Shown here piece after piece: positions 23,642 to 32,690 of a DNA stretch of 35,823 bases; within the stretch, counting starts at the first letter, position 1; the number at the start of each line of letters is the position of its first letter. Source of the stretch: a virus. Below the pieces are notes generated by a model, which was not told the origin of the DNA, did not search any database, and saw only the letters and a program-made list of their open reading frames with translations. The stretch spans positions 1 through 35,823 of IMG/VR virus record IMGVR_UViG_3300008108_000250. The stretch is one strand, 5' to 3'. A program made the translations under genes and the position numbers.

Positions 23642-24852
23642 GCGAAGATAAATTTTGTATAGTGCCGTGGATACATCTTAATACAGAACCTAACGGTCGT
23701 GTTAAGCCTTGTTGTGCGTATCTTGGGCAAGACTTTGGAAACTTAAAAGATACTACACTAGAAGAAATATGGAATAACGAACATACTAAATCTATGCGTA
23801 GAAGCTTTTTAGAAAATAAAATTCCAGAAGGATGCCTAACCTGTACTAAAAAAGAAGACAGCGGGGGTGTAAGCTATAGAATGGCGGTTACTGAAAGATT
23901 CAGCCATCATATCGAAAAAGCTAAAAGTAATACATTACCCGACGGTACCTACGAAACATTTGAAATAATTTTTTGGGATTTTAGATTTAGTAATATCTGT
24001 AACTTTAAATGTCGTATGTGCGGACATGGTAGTAGCAGTTCTTGGTTTGACGACTTCACTCCTGAGGAAAAGAAAACTAAGATAAAATTTCTTGATAGTT
24101 CATACTACGGAACTGATTTAATGAAATACGTTGATCAGTTTATTGATGATGTTGAAGAGATTTACTTTGCTGGCGGTGAACCATTACTTATGGCTGAACA
24201 CTATCAGATATTAGATAAGTTAATTGCCAAAGAACGATATGATGTGTTTTTGCGTTACAACACCAACATGAGTACTATCAAGTATAAAGATTACGATCTA
24301 GTTGATATTTGGAAACGATTTAAAGATGTTAGAATTTTTGCAAGTATCGACGGCATTGATGAAAATGCAGAGTACAGTAGATCTGGAACCGATTGGCCTA
24401 GAGTGGAAGAAAACTTAGTCCGTTTATCGCAATCGAATGTTGGTTATGTAGTATCAACTACTATAAATATTCTCACTGTTTTTAATTTTACTAAATTAAT
24501 TGATAAACTAATAGAATTAAAAATGTCAACTAGAAAAGTACTAGTAAGTCATGTTAACTGGCCGCAACATTATATGTCTTCAATACTACCTGAAGAGTTA
24601 AAAAATAAAGTAAGAATACAACTAGATGAACATTTAGAAAAAATAACTTCAATTGTAACTGAAGAAGAAAGTCGATGGCTAGCTAACTTATATAACGAAG
24701 TTAAATTTTATTTAAACTCAACAATTTCTCTAGAAAAAACATTAGAACTACAACAAAAATTTAAAAGAGATACTATAAAGTTAGACCGTATTAGAAAAGA
24801 AGATATAAGAACGGCTGTACCAGAATTAGCCGAATGGTTTGATACATTATGA
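23638..24852 (+). CDS. Radical SAM protein 3, N-terminal twitch-like region
   Basis: 404 residues. The N terminus follows the SPASM/twitch pattern closely: CIVPWIHLNTEPNGRVKPCC (C7, C25, C26), GNLKDTTLEEIWNNEH and GCLTC (C66, C69). The radical SAM motif is CNFKCRMC (C121, C125, C128), followed by SSSSWF and YFAGGEPLLM. The usual order, with core first and SPASM last, is reversed. The protein ends AVPELAEWFDTL. It overlaps its neighbours by ATGA at both ends. Confidence 0.9.
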   Translation: MSEDKFCIVPWIHLNTEPNGRVKPCCAYLGQDFGNLKDTTLEEIWNNEHTKSMRRSFLENKIPEGCLTCTKKEDSGGVSYRMAVTERFSHHIEKAKSNTLPDGTYETFEIIFWDFRFSNICNFKCRMCGHGSSSSWFDDFTPEEKKTKIKFLDSSYYGTDLMKYVDQFIDDVEEIYFAGGEPLLMAEHYQILDKLIAKERYDVFLRYNTNMSTIKYKDYDLVDIWKRFKDVRIFASIDGIDENAEYSRSGTDWPRVEENLVRLSQSNVGYVVSTTINILTVFNFTKLIDKLIELKMSTRKVLVSHVNWPQHYMSSILPEELKNKVRIQLDEHLEKITSIVTEEESRWLANLYNEVKFYLNSTISLEKTLELQQKFKRDTIKLDRIRKEDIRTAVPELAEWFDTL

Positions 24853-26057
24853 GTGATAAATTTATTTGTGATTTTCCTTGGATACATCTGAGTGTGTTTC
24901 CACAAGGCAATTGTACAATTTGTTGTGTTGCCAAACATTCAGGTAAGGGCAACGGACATAGCTGGAACAGGGTTAGTGAAGATAAAACTAAAACTGTCAC
25001 AGTTATGAATAGTAATATACCAGAGATTATTAACTGCGATAATTATAAAACTATTAGACTAGACATGTTAGCAGGCAAGGTACCGACTGCATGTGAGGGA
25101 TGCCATCAAATTGAACAGGCTGGCGGAAAGAGTAAGCGCCAACAGGAAACCAATCGTAATTTAGATCACGCTGCACTAACCGCTGCCGACGGCTCTATTA
25201 AGACAGATCTTCGTCACATTGAATTACGATTAGGAAATTTTTGTAATTTAAAATGTCGAAGCTGTAATGCAGACTCTAGCACAAGTTGGATTCAAGATTA
25301 CTATAAATTAAAAGATACAGTCAAATTAGCTAGTGGTTATCATTGGATTAAAAGTAATCCTGATTTTAGTTTTGATTGGGTAGACGATGAATCTTTTTAC
25401 AACAGGTTAACAGAATTTGCTCCTAATCTAGAACAAATACATATAAGTGGCGGCGAACCATTTCTTGTACCTACTCACTTTAAACTACTAGAAAAATTAG
25501 TACGTGAAGGCAAAACTGATATTGCTATACATTATCACACAAATTTAAATTACAAATGGGATAAGATTACTCCAGCATTGGATCTATTGACTAAATTTAA
25601 AGAAGTACATATTAGTTTCAGCATCGATGATGTTGGAGAACGCAACACTTACATTAGAAGTTTAAGCGATTGGGATTTAACCATTAATAACTTAAAATTA
25701 TTTTTAAATAATTACAAATTCATTTATCGTGTAACTCAAACTGTCAGCGTCTATAATTTTATGTATGTTGACGAATTAGAAAGATATTTGTCCAACAATA
25801 AAATACGCATTAGAGTAGGATTAAATCATGTTCAAAGCCCAGACTATCTATCGGCTAATATACTACCTAAACAAATGCGACAGGATAAAATTAATTCATT
25901 ACACGGTATTATTGATCGACGCAATTGGGAAGATCTCTATGGCCATTACTACACTCCAGAAGCCAACGGACAGTGGGAATACTTTAAATATTTTACAGAA
26001 AAAATTGATACTGTGCGTAACGAAGATTTAAATAGTATTTTTCCAAAACTCAAATGA
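24849..26057 (+). CDS. Radical SAM protein 4, N-terminal twitch-like region
   Basis: 402 residues. It has ICDFPWIHLSVFPQGNCTIC with C26 next (C7, C22, C25, C26), TACEGC (C82, C85), the core motif CNLKCRSC (C132, C136, C139) followed by NADSSTSW, and ISGGEPFLV. It groups with protein 3 by the C-x2-PWIHL start. ATGA overlaps join it to the genes on both sides. Substrate unknown; as a member of a set of four it may act on the same target or on successive intermediates. Confidence 0.9.
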   Translation: MSDKFICDFPWIHLSVFPQGNCTICCVAKHSGKGNGHSWNRVSEDKTKTVTVMNSNIPEIINCDNYKTIRLDMLAGKVPTACEGCHQIEQAGGKSKRQQETNRNLDHAALTAADGSIKTDLRHIELRLGNFCNLKCRSCNADSSTSWIQDYYKLKDTVKLASGYHWIKSNPDFSFDWVDDESFYNRLTEFAPNLEQIHISGGEPFLVPTHFKLLEKLVREGKTDIAIHYHTNLNYKWDKITPALDLLTKFKEVHISFSIDDVGERNTYIRSLSDWDLTINNLKLFLNNYKFIYRVTQTVSVYNFMYVDELERYLSNNKIRIRVGLNHVQSPDYLSANILPKQMRQDKINSLHGIIDRRNWEDLYGHYYTPEANGQWEYFKYFTEKIDTVRNEDLNSIFPKLK

Positions 26058-26854
26058 AATTTATTTTTTTAAAATCAGGCGACTATTTAGAATTAGAGCC
26101 TAACAATACACCCATAGCGTCTGTTTGGTTTGAAAGCATTTTTTCTAAAAAAATGAATATGAGTTATTTTGCTAGAGATACTTCGTTTATAACTCGTTCT
26201 AATGAGACTATTAATAATCTAAATGCTGCAATTGATATAGTTAATAAGTTTGCTGTAGAAAAAAATCTACCTCAAATCATGTTTAATAAAATTGTTGGTA
26301 TTGATCAACAATGGCTCAATGCGTCACATAAAAAATGGGTATTGTACACTGACAGATTAAAAAATATAGTCAACGGAGACAATACGAAACAAAACTATCC
26401 CAGCTTTGTGAAATCCTGGCAAAATATTAATTTATACATTCATTCTTTAGAATATTACTATTCTGTTTATTTTACTAATACAAACGGAGCATATTTAGAA
26501 AATATTGATATTAAAATACAGCCGGAAGATTGCGAATACTCACAACACGATCTAATTTTAAGATTTGACGATTTAGGAAAACATCAGTATGACCAATGGA
26601 TTACTGGAAGTTCAGTTGATGAAGAAACTAGCAATTACAAAACAATTTCGGCTAGGTTTGAATATGTATTTAATCCACAATTAAATAAAGGTATTCTTCC
26701 TAATCCAGCATATATAGAGTGGTGCAATCAAAATAATTTACAAGTTATGCCACCGTGGATTATTTTAGGAAACTTTAAAAAGAATAAATGGGAAATTAAA
26801 CAACTCATGCATCAAAATTTATCTCGAGGATTAGAAGTAGGATTTGAATTATGA
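26054..26854 (+). CDS. Unknown protein of the radical SAM operon
   Basis: 266 residues with no recognised domain, no CxxxCxxC motif and no signal peptide. It is rich in Asn, Lys and aromatic residues (SLEYYYSVYFTNTNG, LILRFDDLGKHQYDQWI, VMPPWIILGNFKKNKWEIK). ATGA overlaps with radical SAM protein 4 and with the SGNH hydrolase place it firmly in the operon. It could be a substrate-recognition or oxygenase-like partner, but this is inference only. Confidence 0.65.
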   Translation: MKFIFLKSGDYLELEPNNTPIASVWFESIFSKKMNMSYFARDTSFITRSNETINNLNAAIDIVNKFAVEKNLPQIMFNKIVGIDQQWLNASHKKWVLYTDRLKNIVNGDNTKQNYPSFVKSWQNINLYIHSLEYYYSVYFTNTNGAYLENIDIKIQPEDCEYSQHDLILRFDDLGKHQYDQWITGSSVDEETSNYKTISARFEYVFNPQLNKGILPNPAYIEWCNQNNLQVMPPWIILGNFKKNKWEIKQLMHQNLSRGLEVGFEL

Positions 26855-27714
26855 AAATTTATGTAAATGGGGATAGTTTTACTGCTGGCGACGGATTGTC
26901 TGATCCAGAAGTTTTTCCAGATTTGTATCCAGGGCATCATTCTTGCGACGTAGAATTTGACGTAGCATGGTGTAACAAAAGGCATGCAATGCTAGATAGA
27001 AATCTTGATTTACATAATCATTGGCAACTTAGTAATAAGAAATATGTGTGGGCTACATTATTAGGTGAACTAGTTGATACTATGCTAGTTAATGACACTG
27101 TTAATGTAGTTAATGGGGCCATTGGCGGATCATGTATGACGGGCATATCAACTAGAACTATTGCCTATCTTGAATCATTAAGAAGTCGAGCAGACTTGCC
27201 AGATTATGTTTTCATAGGCTTAACAAGCATTGGAAGATTAGGTTGGTATCACGAAGATACACAAGATATTGGGAAAATTTTTAATTGGGTTAAATCATCT
27301 ATTCCGGGATTTCATTATCGAGGATATGAAAGTAAACATAAAAAATTGTTTGAAGCTATTTGGACAACACTCAGTGATGAAGAATTGCTTATTGATTATC
27401 TAAAAGAATGTTTACAAATTAAAAATTATGTTAAGCGGAGAATTGGAAGAGATCCTATTTTCTTAAACACTGTAGGTGAATTTTGGCAATACAAAGAAAT
27501 AGTTAATAACTCTAAAAATCAATGGCTTCGAATGCTTTGGTTTGATTTATTAGAATTTGATAAGATCAATGATCGATGGTTCAATAAAGGAGCGTTCGAA
27601 CAAATGACTGCGTGTGGGCACGTACTTCCGCCCGGTCATGCTGAATATGCTAGAGATTTAGCAAGAGAACATTTCGGATGGGGTAAAAGTCCGGATGATA
27701 GAGATGCCAATTAA
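26851..27714 (+). CDS. SGNH/GDSL-family hydrolase
   Basis: 287 residues. The N terminus has the block I motif IYVNGDSFTAGDG with the expected catalytic Ser9, block II as VVNGAIGGSCMTG, block III as VFIGLTSIGR and a C-terminal catalytic-type His in LPPGHAEYARDL (H263). SGNH enzymes remove or transfer acyl groups, often acetyl groups on sugars. No secretion signal is seen, so it acts in the cytoplasm. It is the last gene of the radical SAM operon; the next gene converges on it 17 nt away. Confidence 0.8.
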   Translation: MKIYVNGDSFTAGDGLSDPEVFPDLYPGHHSCDVEFDVAWCNKRHAMLDRNLDLHNHWQLSNKKYVWATLLGELVDTMLVNDTVNVVNGAIGGSCMTGISTRTIAYLESLRSRADLPDYVFIGLTSIGRLGWYHEDTQDIGKIFNWVKSSIPGFHYRGYESKHKKLFEAIWTTLSDEELLIDYLKECLQIKNYVKRRIGRDPIFLNTVGEFWQYKEIVNNSKNQWLRMLWFDLLEFDKINDRWFNKGAFEQMTACGHVLPPGHAEYARDLAREHFGWGKSPDDRDAN

Positions 27715-27731
27715 GCATCTAGTATAGATTA

Positions 27732-29165
27732 TTATTTTTCTACTAAGGGTTGCAATAAATTAAATTGATTTTGCAACCATTCAAAATCATTAATTTTTCT
27801 TAACTGGTTAGCATCGGCAATATTCAATAGCCCGTACTGTTTTCCAGCTCGAGCTCCTGCTATACTATATTCTCCATAAAGTTTATCAGATCCAACACTG
27901 CACCAAGTAATTAATCTATCTTCAGTTTCTTCTTGATATCCAGAATCAACAGGACGGCTGGCTAATTTTACACACTCTCTAAACGCAGATTTCCAAGTAT
28001 TGAACGGATCTGTATTAAAAACTGTTAGATTACTAACTTCTTTTATAACTTTAAATTTTTTGCTAATTGCCATAGTCATGTCAACACTAGTCATTTCCAT
28101 ATTAATAGTTAAGTTTTTAGGCAATAATTTAACACCACCATAGCCGTATGTTAATCCGTTGATAGGATTTTTGCTTAACCAAACATGAACAATATCTGTA
28201 TCGTGTTTAGGTAGTAGTAGGTCAAATTGAAAATCATCTTCTACTATTGCATCACCGTCTACTACCCAAAACATTGGAGTTGTTGCTAATTTTGCGGCTG
28301 CAATATGTGCTTGGTGAATACCTTTTACGCCGTGTACACGTTTAGCTCTTGGAAATCGATCAATTAAGTTAGCAAAATTTTCATCTGCATTAGGTTCGTT
28401 ATAAGATATAAACACAATATCGTATAATTTTAATTTACTTGCCACAAGGTCATATTCTTTCTTTTCAATCAAATATCTATATTCAACTTCTCTTGCAGAA
28501 ATAGGTCTTTTCTTCGATAATAACATTATACCGTTGTACTTAATTTCTTCAACATCAATATTTTTAAAGACGTGATTTATACTGAGCTCATACTTATTTT
28601 GGTATGGAAATTGAAGATCAAATTTAAAATCTGGTACAGGTTCAACTTCCGGAGGAATTGCCCAAAACATATCTGTATCAGCTGTGTTAAGAGCATGTTC
28701 GTAATCGCTAAACGTATCGATTACAAATTTGTCGTACGGTTTATATTTGCTGGCCACTAGATTGTGTTCTTTTTTATCTATAAAAAATCTATGTTCAATC
28801 TCTTTCTTAGATACTGGCTTATTTGTAGAAAATAACACAACACCGTTAACAAACGATTCCTGATCGTTAGAAATATTTTTAAACACATGATTTTCATTTC
28901 GATCATAGGAATTATGGTGACTAAAGTAAGTTTCAAAAATTTGATCATTAATTATTTCAATGTTTGGCCATACTACCCAAAACATTGTTAAAATGTTTAA
29001 ATCATCCCATACAACCCAAAAGAATTTTGTAAATGCTTTCTTTTTAATGTCATCAAACGATTTTACATTATCAATTTTTTGAGAAGATGGAAATTTAGAA
29101 CGAAATTGTTTCCAATTTTGTTCATCAATAATATTTTTACTTACATAAAAAATATCATAGACCAT
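27732..29165 (-). CDS. Glycosyltransferase-like protein with repeated N-terminal modules
   Basis: 477 residues. The C-terminal part (from about 247) is a GT-A-like domain: YDIVFISYNEPNADENF, AKRVHGVKGIHQAH, MFWVVDGDAIVEDDF (D-G-D metal motif), VHVWLSKNPINGLTYGYGG. Two copies of a 50-residue unit (about 92-143 and 197-247) precede it, sharing NHVFKNI, KKE(H/Y)-x-LVASK and related blocks, with four variants of an FWVV/FWAI motif. The N-terminal modules lack the DxD, so only the last seems able to bind a nucleotide sugar. It overlaps the upstream paralogue by 11 nt. Confidence 0.75.
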   Translation of the reverse strand: MVYDIFYVSKNIIDEQNWKQFRSKFPSSQKIDNVKSFDDIKKKAFTKFFWVVWDDLNILTMFWVVWPNIEIINDQIFETYFSHHNSYDRNENHVFKNISNDQESFVNGVVLFSTNKPVSKKEIEHRFFIDKKEHNLVASKYKPYDKFVIDTFSDYEHALNTADTDMFWAIPPEVEPVPDFKFDLQFPYQNKYELSINHVFKNIDVEEIKYNGIMLLSKKRPISAREVEYRYLIEKKEYDLVASKLKLYDIVFISYNEPNADENFANLIDRFPRAKRVHGVKGIHQAHIAAAKLATTPMFWVVDGDAIVEDDFQFDLLLPKHDTDIVHVWLSKNPINGLTYGYGGVKLLPKNLTINMEMTSVDMTMAISKKFKVIKEVSNLTVFNTDPFNTWKSAFRECVKLASRPVDSGYQEETEDRLITWCSVGSDKLYGEYSIAGARAGKQYGLLNIADANQLRKINDFEWLQNQFNLLQPLVEK

Positions 29166-30066
29166 CAGTGGTCCTCATATATGTATTTGTTAATTTGATA
29201 GTTTCTTCGTACAAATCTAAAGTATATTTGCTCTGTTGACTATCTAGATAGGGATAATCAAAACCTAGTTCTAATTTAATTTTTTCACCTAATGATTTAA
29301 TTTCTTCATCTAGACCATTACCGCCTAATTCTTCAAATGGGCGGCCATATTGATTCCAAATACCTTTAAGGATTTCAAAGTCTCGAACCTCTACATAATT
29401 CCAGTCGGTACAGTTTGCTAACCAAGTGCCTAATCTAGCACCATATATGGCATAAAGTCCATTTTCTTCATGAGCACCAACTGTTGACCACATACGTAAT
29501 CTATGCAAATTGTGCCACCAAACACGTTCACTAATCTCTTGTGGTGCCACTTTAATTCCGTCAAGCAAGGTCATCTTAACGCCTTCACGAAATCCTGCTC
29601 TCCATGCTTGAAAAGGACTTCCGGTAATATCAGTATCACTATAACATTCTTTAAATTGACGATAACCATCTTCCCAACAAAAGTCTACTTGAGCACGATC
29701 ACTTTCACTAGCTTCATGAGTTTTCATATTGAGAATAAAATCTCGTTTCCATATTTTAAGTCCGCCATTACCGTAAAGTAAGCCATTAAGTTTGTTTTTT
29801 CCTAACCAGCTATATACCTGTATCTTAGGATTACTTGTATCAATGTCTAGATTAAAGAATTTAGGATTAACTATATTATCAGCGTCAACCGTGATAACCC
29901 ATTCAGTTTCACTTAACTCAGCTGCTGCCTTATGTGCAGCATCACTACCCTTCACTCCGTGAACTCGTTTAGCCCAAGGAAGTTTATTGCATAAATCAGC
30001 ATAATGCTTATCTGCATTGGGCTCGTCATAACTTAAAAATACAATGTCAAGTTCTATTGTTTTCAT
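29155..30066 (-). CDS. GT-A glycosyltransferase-like protein
   Basis: 303 residues, paralogue of the C-terminal domain of the downstream gene: LDIVFLSYDEPNADKHYADL, AKRVHGVKGSDAAHKAA, WVITVDADNIV (D61-A-D63 motif), YSWLGKNKLNGLLYGNGG. DxD motifs bind the metal and nucleotide sugar in GT-A enzymes. The acceptor is unknown. Its ATG overlaps the preceding gene's stop (ATGA on the minus strand). Confidence 0.78.
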   Translation of the reverse strand: MKTIELDIVFLSYDEPNADKHYADLCNKLPWAKRVHGVKGSDAAHKAAAELSETEWVITVDADNIVNPKFFNLDIDTSNPKIQVYSWLGKNKLNGLLYGNGGLKIWKRDFILNMKTHEASESDRAQVDFCWEDGYRQFKECYSDTDITGSPFQAWRAGFREGVKMTLLDGIKVAPQEISERVWWHNLHRLRMWSTVGAHEENGLYAIYGARLGTWLANCTDWNYVEVRDFEILKGIWNQYGRPFEELGGNGLDEEIKSLGEKIKLELGFDYPYLDSQQSKYTLDLYEETIKLTNTYMRTTDGL

Positions 30067-30656
30067 ATTGTTTCAAATATATATTTGTCAAAAATTCGTC
30101 TTGTGTAAACACTAAATCTATTTGGCAAATCTAATGTAAATAATTTTGTATTTTCTGTAATATCGCCTGCCCTAATGCTTAACATATGAAGGAGGACATT
30201 GGGGTCGTTGTAATCAGTTACTAAAAAAATCATTTCAGTTGCACCGTCCCAAATAATATTATTTGAGTATTTGTTGCTCATTGAAAATATTAATGTACTA
30301 TTTTTTGTATCATGTGAAATTGTGATATCAGGATCTTGCATATTTGACCACTTTTTATCTATTATTCTATGCAAGATATCATCAATCTTTATTAGACTAT
30401 GAGTGGAAAATTTGTTTAATTTAACTAATTTCTTAGTTGGTAGATCAACCCTATAAGAAAATAAATTTTCCGCACCTGTGGACACTGCTGTAGCAATTTC
30501 TTCATCAATTTTTATCTTATTTGTATTATCAAATACCGCATGAGAAGGATATATTCCAATTAAAGATCCGTCATCTTTAAATGTTGCATAGTATTCAACG
30601 GTTTGATTGACTGGTAATTTGATCCACTCGTCAAAATCCATTAGTTCTTGTTCCAT
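30063..30656 (-). CDS. Phage protein of unknown function
   Basis: 197 residues in the glycosyltransferase operon. It contains EYYATFKDDGSLIGIYPSHA and a beta-rich middle (IIWDGATEMIFLVTDYND). Nothing identifies an enzyme; a virion-associated or accessory role is possible given the neighbours. It overlaps the upstream gene by 16 nt. Confidence 0.62.
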   Translation of the reverse strand: MEQELMDFDEWIKLPVNQTVEYYATFKDDGSLIGIYPSHAVFDNTNKIKIDEEIATAVSTGAENLFSYRVDLPTKKLVKLNKFSTHSLIKIDDILHRIIDKKWSNMQDPDITISHDTKNSTLIFSMSNKYSNNIIWDGATEMIFLVTDYNDPNVLLHMLSIRAGDITENTKLFTLDLPNRFSVYTRRIFDKYIFETI

Positions 30657-31483
30657 GCAATCTCCTCTAACATACTAACTATTTCGTCATTAACTAGATC
30701 TTTTTCAACATAATGCACAATATTATGTTGCTGATAATTTCCTATTTTTAATTTTCCTTGGATATTAAAATAAAAACCAGCATGTTCAGTGACTTTATCA
30801 GCAGTCCATGACCAATTTTGAACCATAGGTTTCATATGAACAATGTTAGGAAACGCTAGATCATAACTTACAATATCACTTATATCTAAAATCTTTGCAC
30901 TCAAGGCAAACGCTTCATCTGTTCCAACAACTTTTGGTTTATGTTTTGTAAGATATAAATTACTAAACTCCAAAGGATTTTTTATAATATATCTACCTAG
31001 ATTAAAAAATTCTGTTGCAATTTCAGATCCCTGTTTAAAAAAAGTAAACATAGAATATAAATTAGGAAGACCGTTCTTTGTAAATGTTTTTCTATAAAAA
31101 TCATTTGTAATTGTTTCGCCTCTATAGGTCAATGCCTTTGAGGGAATATATAATTCACAATTTTCAATAAAGTAATCAATCCAGTGACTATGATCTCTAA
31201 GGAAAATCATATCTGCATCAAGACATACTGTATTTTCAAAAGGAGATAATTGATCCATCCAACTACGACCATCCCAATACGTTTCCTTATCCCAAGCAAT
31301 AACATGATCAAAGACCCAAGGGCTTTTTAAATTGTCAACTAGTTGAGGATTGTCAATTACTAAAGCAACGTTATCATATCCTGGCTTCTGAGTATTTTTA
31401 ATACTTAATGCAAGAGCATAGGCTAATTTAAGATAGTCTATATCTTTATTTGAAGCAACTACAATTAAATAACCAAAGTTCAT
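30641..31483 (-). CDS. GT-A glycosyltransferase-like protein (GT8-like)
   Basis: 280 residues. It has the look of a glycogenin/GT8-type enzyme: YLKLAYALALSIKNTQKPGY near the N terminus, NTVCLDADMIFLRD (DAD motif) and a C-terminal HMKPMVQNW and FYFNIQGKLKIGNYQQHN segment with His residues. It would transfer a sugar from a nucleotide donor. It overlaps the gene upstream (ATGA) and the gene downstream (16 nt). Confidence 0.75.
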   Translation of the reverse strand: MNFGYLIVVASNKDIDYLKLAYALALSIKNTQKPGYDNVALVIDNPQLVDNLKSPWVFDHVIAWDKETYWDGRSWMDQLSPFENTVCLDADMIFLRDHSHWIDYFIENCELYIPSKALTYRGETITNDFYRKTFTKNGLPNLYSMFTFFKQGSEIATEFFNLGRYIIKNPLEFSNLYLTKHKPKVVGTDEAFALSAKILDISDIVSYDLAFPNIVHMKPMVQNWSWTADKVTEHAGFYFNIQGKLKIGNYQQHNIVHYVEKDLVNDEIVSMLEEIAWNKN

Positions 31484-32340
31484 ATTAACTCCAGTAATTT
31501 TTCTTTATTTCTAATAATACTTTGTTTGTTCATAATATGAACATCAGATCCTTGTGTAGTTGCAGCCCAGAAATCTCCGCAATTGAGTGGTTTTTCAATT
31601 AGAAATGTCAATCGATTTTCGATTACATCATGCAAAATATCTTTGTCAAACACCGTTAGAATAGGAGGAAGAGTGTAAATAAATTCTGTTTCAAACCCGT
31701 TCATGATATGTTTAGCAATGCTGAATGAAATATCATTTCGATATTGTCTTGGATCAAATCTAAATAGGTCGGCATAATATCTGTAATTGTCTTTAATATA
31801 ATCAACTAATTTAAAAAAGAATCTGCTTTCTTCATTTTTAGTAAACATTACTGTGGTAGCCCAAAACATATGAATCCCAGTTTCACTTACACGTTGATCT
31901 AATATACCACTACGGTCACCCGTTATGTCATTCATAGAATGTCCTAACATTACGCTACTATCTGTGTTCCAGTACTCATTTAGTTTGTTAGAAAAAATTA
32001 GATAATCACTATCAATTAGCAAAGTTTGATCGTAAGGACTTAAATCCCAAACTGAAAATCTATTTGAATTTACAAAGGGAATTGTCTGGCTGTAGAAACC
32101 ATCATGCAGTTTTCTTGTATTTTTTGTTCTAGGCTTTTCAATTTCAATAATCTTATCAAAAATAGACTCGGCTCTAGCATACATCCCTGATTCTTTTAAC
32201 CAAGCAATAGTCCATTTGTCTGTTATTAAACTGACTGGTAATCCCAAATGTTTTTTTGCTAGTCCGCCAGAAATTATACCCATTACACCGTAATCTACTT
32301 CTGGGCCATTATGAGCAAAAATTAATACGCCTTTAGTCAT
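31480..32340 (-). CDS. GT-A glycosyltransferase-like protein
   Basis: 286 residues with a DSDY motif in QTLLIDSDYLIFSNKLNEYW, an N-terminal GVLIFAHNGPEVDYGVMG and a C-terminal NCGDFWAATTQGSDVHIMNK segment. Its layout parallels the next gene in the operon, so the two may be distant paralogues. Acceptor unknown. ATGA overlap at both ends. Confidence 0.7.
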   Translation of the reverse strand: MTKGVLIFAHNGPEVDYGVMGIISGGLAKKHLGLPVSLITDKWTIAWLKESGMYARAESIFDKIIEIEKPRTKNTRKLHDGFYSQTIPFVNSNRFSVWDLSPYDQTLLIDSDYLIFSNKLNEYWNTDSSVMLGHSMNDITGDRSGILDQRVSETGIHMFWATTVMFTKNEESRFFFKLVDYIKDNYRYYADLFRFDPRQYRNDISFSIAKHIMNGFETEFIYTLPPILTVFDKDILHDVIENRLTFLIEKPLNCGDFWAATTQGSDVHIMNKQSIIRNKEKLLELI

Positions 32341-32687
32341 ATATTCAATAATTTTTCTACGGTCCTGCTAGATTTAATTTTTTCGTATTCTTCGTGATAT
32401 TCGTAGGTGGCAGTAAAATACCTATCTAAAATTTCATCTCGAAATATTTGTAGGTCTGGAATTAAAATTGGATTTTCATTTTGATCAATTAGAGGAACAT
32501 TTTCTGTTCTGTCTTGATCAATTAGCATTTGAACAAAAACTAATAGTGTTCTATCAATCTTAAATATACCGCCGGAGTGGCCGTAAGTCAATTTGCCCTC
32601 AATTTTTTCTTTAAGGGTTTTTCTTTGAATTGCTAGGGTTTGTCTATAATTTGAAAAATCTAAGGCAGCTTTTAGACGGTCGTCCAT
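32337..32687 (-). CDS. Phage protein leading the glycosyltransferase operon
   Basis: 116 residues, helical and charged, with KLTYGHSGGIFKIDRTLLVF in the middle. No recognised function. It is the first gene behind a strong late-promoter motif and AGGAG (32693-32697), 5 nt before the ATG. The ribosome-binding site lies in the arm of an inverted repeat. Its stop overlaps the next gene by four bases. Confidence 0.68.
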   Translation of the reverse strand: MDDRLKAALDFSNYRQTLAIQRKTLKEKIEGKLTYGHSGGIFKIDRTLLVFVQMLIDQDRTENVPLIDQNENPILIPDLQIFRDEILDRYFTATYEYHEEYEKIKSSRTVEKLLNI

Positions 32688-32690
32688 GGT

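Noticed and set aside
27715-27731. Bidirectional terminator between the convergent operons
   Set aside because: TAGTA and TACTA can pair around the junction, but the stem is only 5 A/T-rich base pairs and lies partly in coding sequence, so I do not call it.
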